DNA from: Kiritimatiellia bacterium
Lineage (GTDB): Bacteria; Verrucomicrobiota; Kiritimatiellia; SS1-B-03-39; UBA6053
Reading direction: 5' to 3'
NCBI GenBank assembly: GCA_018401235.1
Contig: JAGYLC010000003.1
Span: forward strand, 1-60,075
DNA: 60,075 nt
Every line of letters starts with the position of its first letter. The first letter of the stretch is position 1. The notes under the pieces were generated by a model. The model worked only from the letters and a program-made list of their open reading frames with translations. It ran no database searches and was not told the DNA's origin. Positions 56,972-60,075 of the stretch are shown here, piece by piece. The position numbers and the translations under genes are program-made.

Positions 56972-59194
56972 TTTATGAAAAAATTACTCATCTCTCTATC
57001 CCTTGTGTTCCTTCACTGGCTCTCGTTGAGCAACGGGTTGGCGCAGCAACAGTCGGATTTGAATGTTGAAGCCGATCAACTCGATTTCGAAAACGAAGCG
57101 AACAGGGTCACCGCCCGAGGCAATGTTCTGCTTCGCAAAGGGGCGCAAAGCCTCCGCGCGGACGTGGTTACTTACAACACCGTGACCGAGCAGGCCTTCG
57201 CCAGGGGCAATGTGGTATTCACCAATCAGGACCAGATATGGAGGGGCGATACCCTTCAATACAACTTTATCACTGGTAAGGGAAGTTTCCCGGATCTGGA
57301 AATGAAATCGGGTCCCTTCACCCTCAACGCCGATTCCGTGGACCGAATGAGCCCGGTCCAAACCCAATTGCAGGGTGTAACCGTTACCACCTGTCCTGTT
57401 ACGGTGGATCCCGAATTTTTGATTTCTGCATCCAAAGTGGATGTGTATGACGAGTCGATTTTTGTGATGCGTAATCCGGTCTTCCACCTCCACGGCATCC
57501 CTTTTTTCTATTTACCCCGTTTGACCCTGGATCAGGAGCGCCAACCTACAAATATTGATGTGATTCCAGGTTACGGATCCCGCGATGGCTTCAGCCTGTT
57601 AACCTCCTATAACCGCTACCCCTCCGATGGCTACCGCACCAAAACCCATCTGGATTACCGCTCCGAACGCGGTCCCGCGCTGGGGCAGGATTTCTTTTGG
57701 TACGAACCCGGAAATCACCATCAAAACCTCACCTCACTCAAATTGTACGGCATGATGGATGACGCACCCTACCGGGATGAGAAACAGAAGACCCGTCTAA
57801 ACGAACAGGGAATCGAAGTTGAAGAGGAGCGGTACCGAATCCAGGTCCGGCATCGCCAGCAGATTACCCCCACCGACACCCTGTGGGCTAACGCCTCCTA
57901 TTTAAGCGATGCCAAAGTTGTGGAGGAGTTTTTCAGAGACGATTTCCGGCAGGAACCGACTCCGGAAAACCGACTGGTCTACAGTTCCTATGGAGATGGC
58001 TGGAATGCGAATATTGAACTGAACCGTCAGTTGAACGATGATATGTTCAATTCTGTAAACCGACTTCCGGAGGCAAGCTTCAATATGCCGCTTCGACAAT
58101 TGGAAAACATCGATCTTCTCTATGCGGGATCTACCCAGGCAGGATTCCTGGAACGGAGCTACTCATCGTTTGACCGCGGTCAGGGAAATGAAAAATACGA
58201 CAGCCTGCGGGTCCACACGGACCACATGCTGTTCTACCCCACCCGGCATTTCGGCTGGCTGAACGTGATTCCCAGAGCCGGGGGGCGGGCAACCTACTAT
58301 GGGAACACCCGCGAAACCCAAACCCGGATCGTGCCGGTTTCCACCACCGACGAAAACAATATCATCACCACCACCTTCAAAGAGGAAACCTTTGAAACCT
58401 CCGAATCGGCCGATATTCGGATTCTGCCCGAATTGGGACTGGAAACCTCCTTCAAGGCCTTCGGGATTGTACATGACCAACCCACCGGCCTCGGACGCGG
58501 TCTTCGACACGTGGTGGAACCCTTTACCAACTACACCTTCATCCCCGAACCCGATCTCACTCCGGACAAGATCTATCAATTTGACGAAATTGACCGCTTG
58601 GGTGAGCAACATAATATGGCATTTGGTGTGCGCAATAAATGGCAAACCCGCAGAACCCGAACAGATGGAAGCTCCTATATTCATGACATGGTCAATGTGG
58701 CCGTGAGTTCAAACTACGATCTGCGCTCCGAAGCCGATCCCAACCTGGGCAATATTCGGGTGGATACAGAACTGCGTTTGGTGGATTGGGCTCGCGCCCG
58801 GGTCGATTTTCAGTACGACACGGATGAGGGTGAGATCAATACCGTGGATACCCACCTTCGGTTTGAAGATCCACAAAGCAGAAGCTGGATCAGCCTTGAT
58901 CAACGCTTCCGGGTAGACAACACCCATACCATGCAACTGACCTATCGACTGAACCCCCGCGGCAAACTGGGATTTGAAGGGTATACCCGGTACGAACTGG
59001 AAAACGACGGGTTTGAGGAACAAGATGTCATGTTCACGTACCAAACCGACTGTGTCGGCTACGGAATCGGAGGTAGATGGATAAAAGGCGACACCTTCCA
59101 GGATGGCACCCGCGATGACGACGACTACGAAATCTGGTTTCAAATCTGGTTAACCGCCTTTCCCCGGGCTATTTTGGGTAGCAGAGGACGATAA
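56972..59194 (+). CDS. lptD: LPS-assembly protein LptD (OstA)
   Basis: SDLNVEADQLDFENEANRVTARGNVLLRKGAQSLRADVVTYNTVTEQAFARGNV; FYLPRLTLDQERQPT; large beta-barrel domain. Confidence 0.9.
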   Translation, partial: FMKKLLISLSLVFLHWLSLSNGLAQQQSDLNVEADQLDFENEANRVTARGNVLLRKGAQSLRADVVTYNTVTEQAFARGNVVFTNQDQIWRGDTLQYNFITGKGSFPDLEMKSGPFTLNADSVDRMSPVQTQLQGVTVTTCPVTVDPEFLISASKVDVYDESIFVMRNPVFHLHGIPFFYLPRLTLDQERQPTNIDVIPGYGSRDGFSLLTSYNRYPSDGYRTKTHLDYRSERGPALGQDFFWYEPGNHHQNLTSLKLYGMMDDAPYRDEKQKTRLNEQGIEVEEERYRIQVRHRQQITPTDTLWANASYLSDAKVVEEFFRDDFRQEPTPENRLVYSSYGDGWNANIELNRQLNDDMFNSVNRLPEASFNMPLRQLENIDLLYAGSTQAGFLERSYSSFDRGQGNEKYDSLRVHTDHMLFYPTRHFGWLNVIPRAGGRATYYGNTRETQTRIVPVSTTDENNIITTTFKEETFETSESADIRILPELGLETSFKAFGIVHDQPTGLGRGLRHVVEPFTNYTFIPEPDLTPDKIYQFDEIDRLGEQHNMAFGVRNKWQTRRTRTDGSSYIHDMVNVAVSSNYDLRSEADPNLGNIRVDTELRLVDWARARVDFQYDTDEGEINTVDTHLRFEDPQSRSWISLDQRFRVDNTHTMQLTYRLNPRGKLGFEGYTRYELENDGFEEQDVMFTYQTDCVGYGIGGRWIKGDTFQDGTRDDDDYEIWFQIWLTAFPRAILGSRGR

Positions 59195-59628
59195 TGAAAA
59201 ATACACACACACATGGATTCTCCCTGATCGAAGTCTTGGTCGCCCTGGTTATCATTGCCATTATGGGCTCGGTAGTGGCCCTGAATTTGGTGGGAACCAC
59301 CGACGAGGCTAAAATCACCAGCACCCGGGCCGAAGTTAACACCCTGGCCAGCGCCCTCACCCTCTATCAATCCCAGCAAGGTACTCTTCCCACCCAACAA
59401 CAGGGCTTGGAAGCACTGGTACGGAAACCCGCAACGCCTCCTATCCCGCCCCGATATCCCCAGGGCGGCTATTTGGTCAGTCGCGAAGTCCCCACGGATG
59501 CCTGGGGCCGACCCTATGTGTACCTAGTCCCGGGACGTGAAAATGAACCCTTCGAGATCATCAGCTATGGTGCCGACGGGCTGGAGGGAGGTACCGGACC
59601 CAATGCGGATATCAGCAGCGCGGACTAA
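59194..59628 (+). CDS. gspG: type II secretion major pseudopilin GspG-like
   Basis: GFSLIEVLVALVIIAIMGSVVALNLVG prepilin motif; QGTLPTQQQGLEALV ... WGRPYVYLVPGRENEPFEIISYGADGLEGGTGPNADI. Confidence 0.93.
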   Translation: MKNTHTHGFSLIEVLVALVIIAIMGSVVALNLVGTTDEAKITSTRAEVNTLASALTLYQSQQGTLPTQQQGLEALVRKPATPPIPPRYPQGGYLVSREVPTDAWGRPYVYLVPGRENEPFEIISYGADGLEGGTGPNADISSAD

Positions 59629-59845
59629 AAAAGGGTTTACCCTCGTTGAGGTTCTGATCGCCCTGTTGATCATCGCCATTCTGGCCGCCCTCATGGGCAG
59701 GATTCTACAGGGTTCCCTGCTCAGCCACCAAACACAAAAGCGGGCGCAGACAACGTACGGGGAAAACCGGAACGAACTGAATCTTCAATTTGCCGGAGAA
59801 CGGGAAGAAGAACCGATTCTCATCCTTGAAGAACGGATTCCTTAA
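59603..59845 (+). CDS. short pseudopilin (prepilin cleavage motif)
   Basis: KKGFTLVEVLIALLIIAILAALMGRILQGSL; overlaps gspG stop. Confidence 0.7.
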   Translation: MRISAARTKKGFTLVEVLIALLIIAILAALMGRILQGSLLSHQTQKRAQTTYGENRNELNLQFAGEREEEPILILEERIP

Positions 59846-59908
59846 GCTAACTCTCGAAACCAACTTCGTCGGGCTGGCAACATGGAGTGACGGCGCCCCC
59901 GCCGTCTT

Positions 59909-60075
59909 CCAGACCTCAGTTTAAACGGCAAAATAGCGGAGGGGCATCGCAGATTCAAATGCTATTCATCAACCAGCAAGTGTCCGCGAAGTCCGTGCCG
60001 TCCGCGGTTGTTTTTTTATTTGCTTGGGATTTTATCAACCACGGACGGCGCGGACCCCACGGACCCATGCGGAAG
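59909..60075. repeat. MITE-like palindromic repeat, copy 2 (inverted relative to 7286-7541; runs off the window)
   Basis: CCAGACCTCAGTTTAAACGGCAAAATAGCGGAGGGGCATCGCAGATTCAAATGC ... CCACGGACGGCGCGGACCCCACGGACCCATGC matches the reverse complement of 7286-7541. Confidence 0.85.

Overview
The window is a roughly 60 kb bacterial chromosome segment. Gene content (pfp, ffh-proB-proA, infC-thrS, lptD, zinc-ribbon/NUDIX/glycerate-kinase cluster) suggests a Verrucomicrobia/PVC-type Gram-negative, but this is inferred without database searches. Intact housekeeping genes (hflKC, ffh, proBA, pfp, infC, thrS, pyk, queA, gltBD, tgt, glnK, lptD, gspG) alternate with islands of degraded genes and palindromic repeats. 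The most interesting signals are: (1) a BirA-type biotin-repressor operator overlapping a near-consensus sigma70 promoter upstream of a TonB-dependent receptor; (2) a frameshifted integron-integrase gene diverging from a HigBA-like toxin-antitoxin pair with an attC-like hairpin; (3) a collapsed pilMNOP(Q) operon; (4) a MITE-like repeat family, including two near-identical inverted copies about 52 kb apart; (5) an out-of-frame block bounded by compensating indels inside amtB, behind a well-spaced sigma54 promoter. Several genes have frameshifts near homopolymers, so sequencing or assembly error must be excluded before any is called a pseudogene. All assignments come from reading the sequence; nothing was searched or computed.
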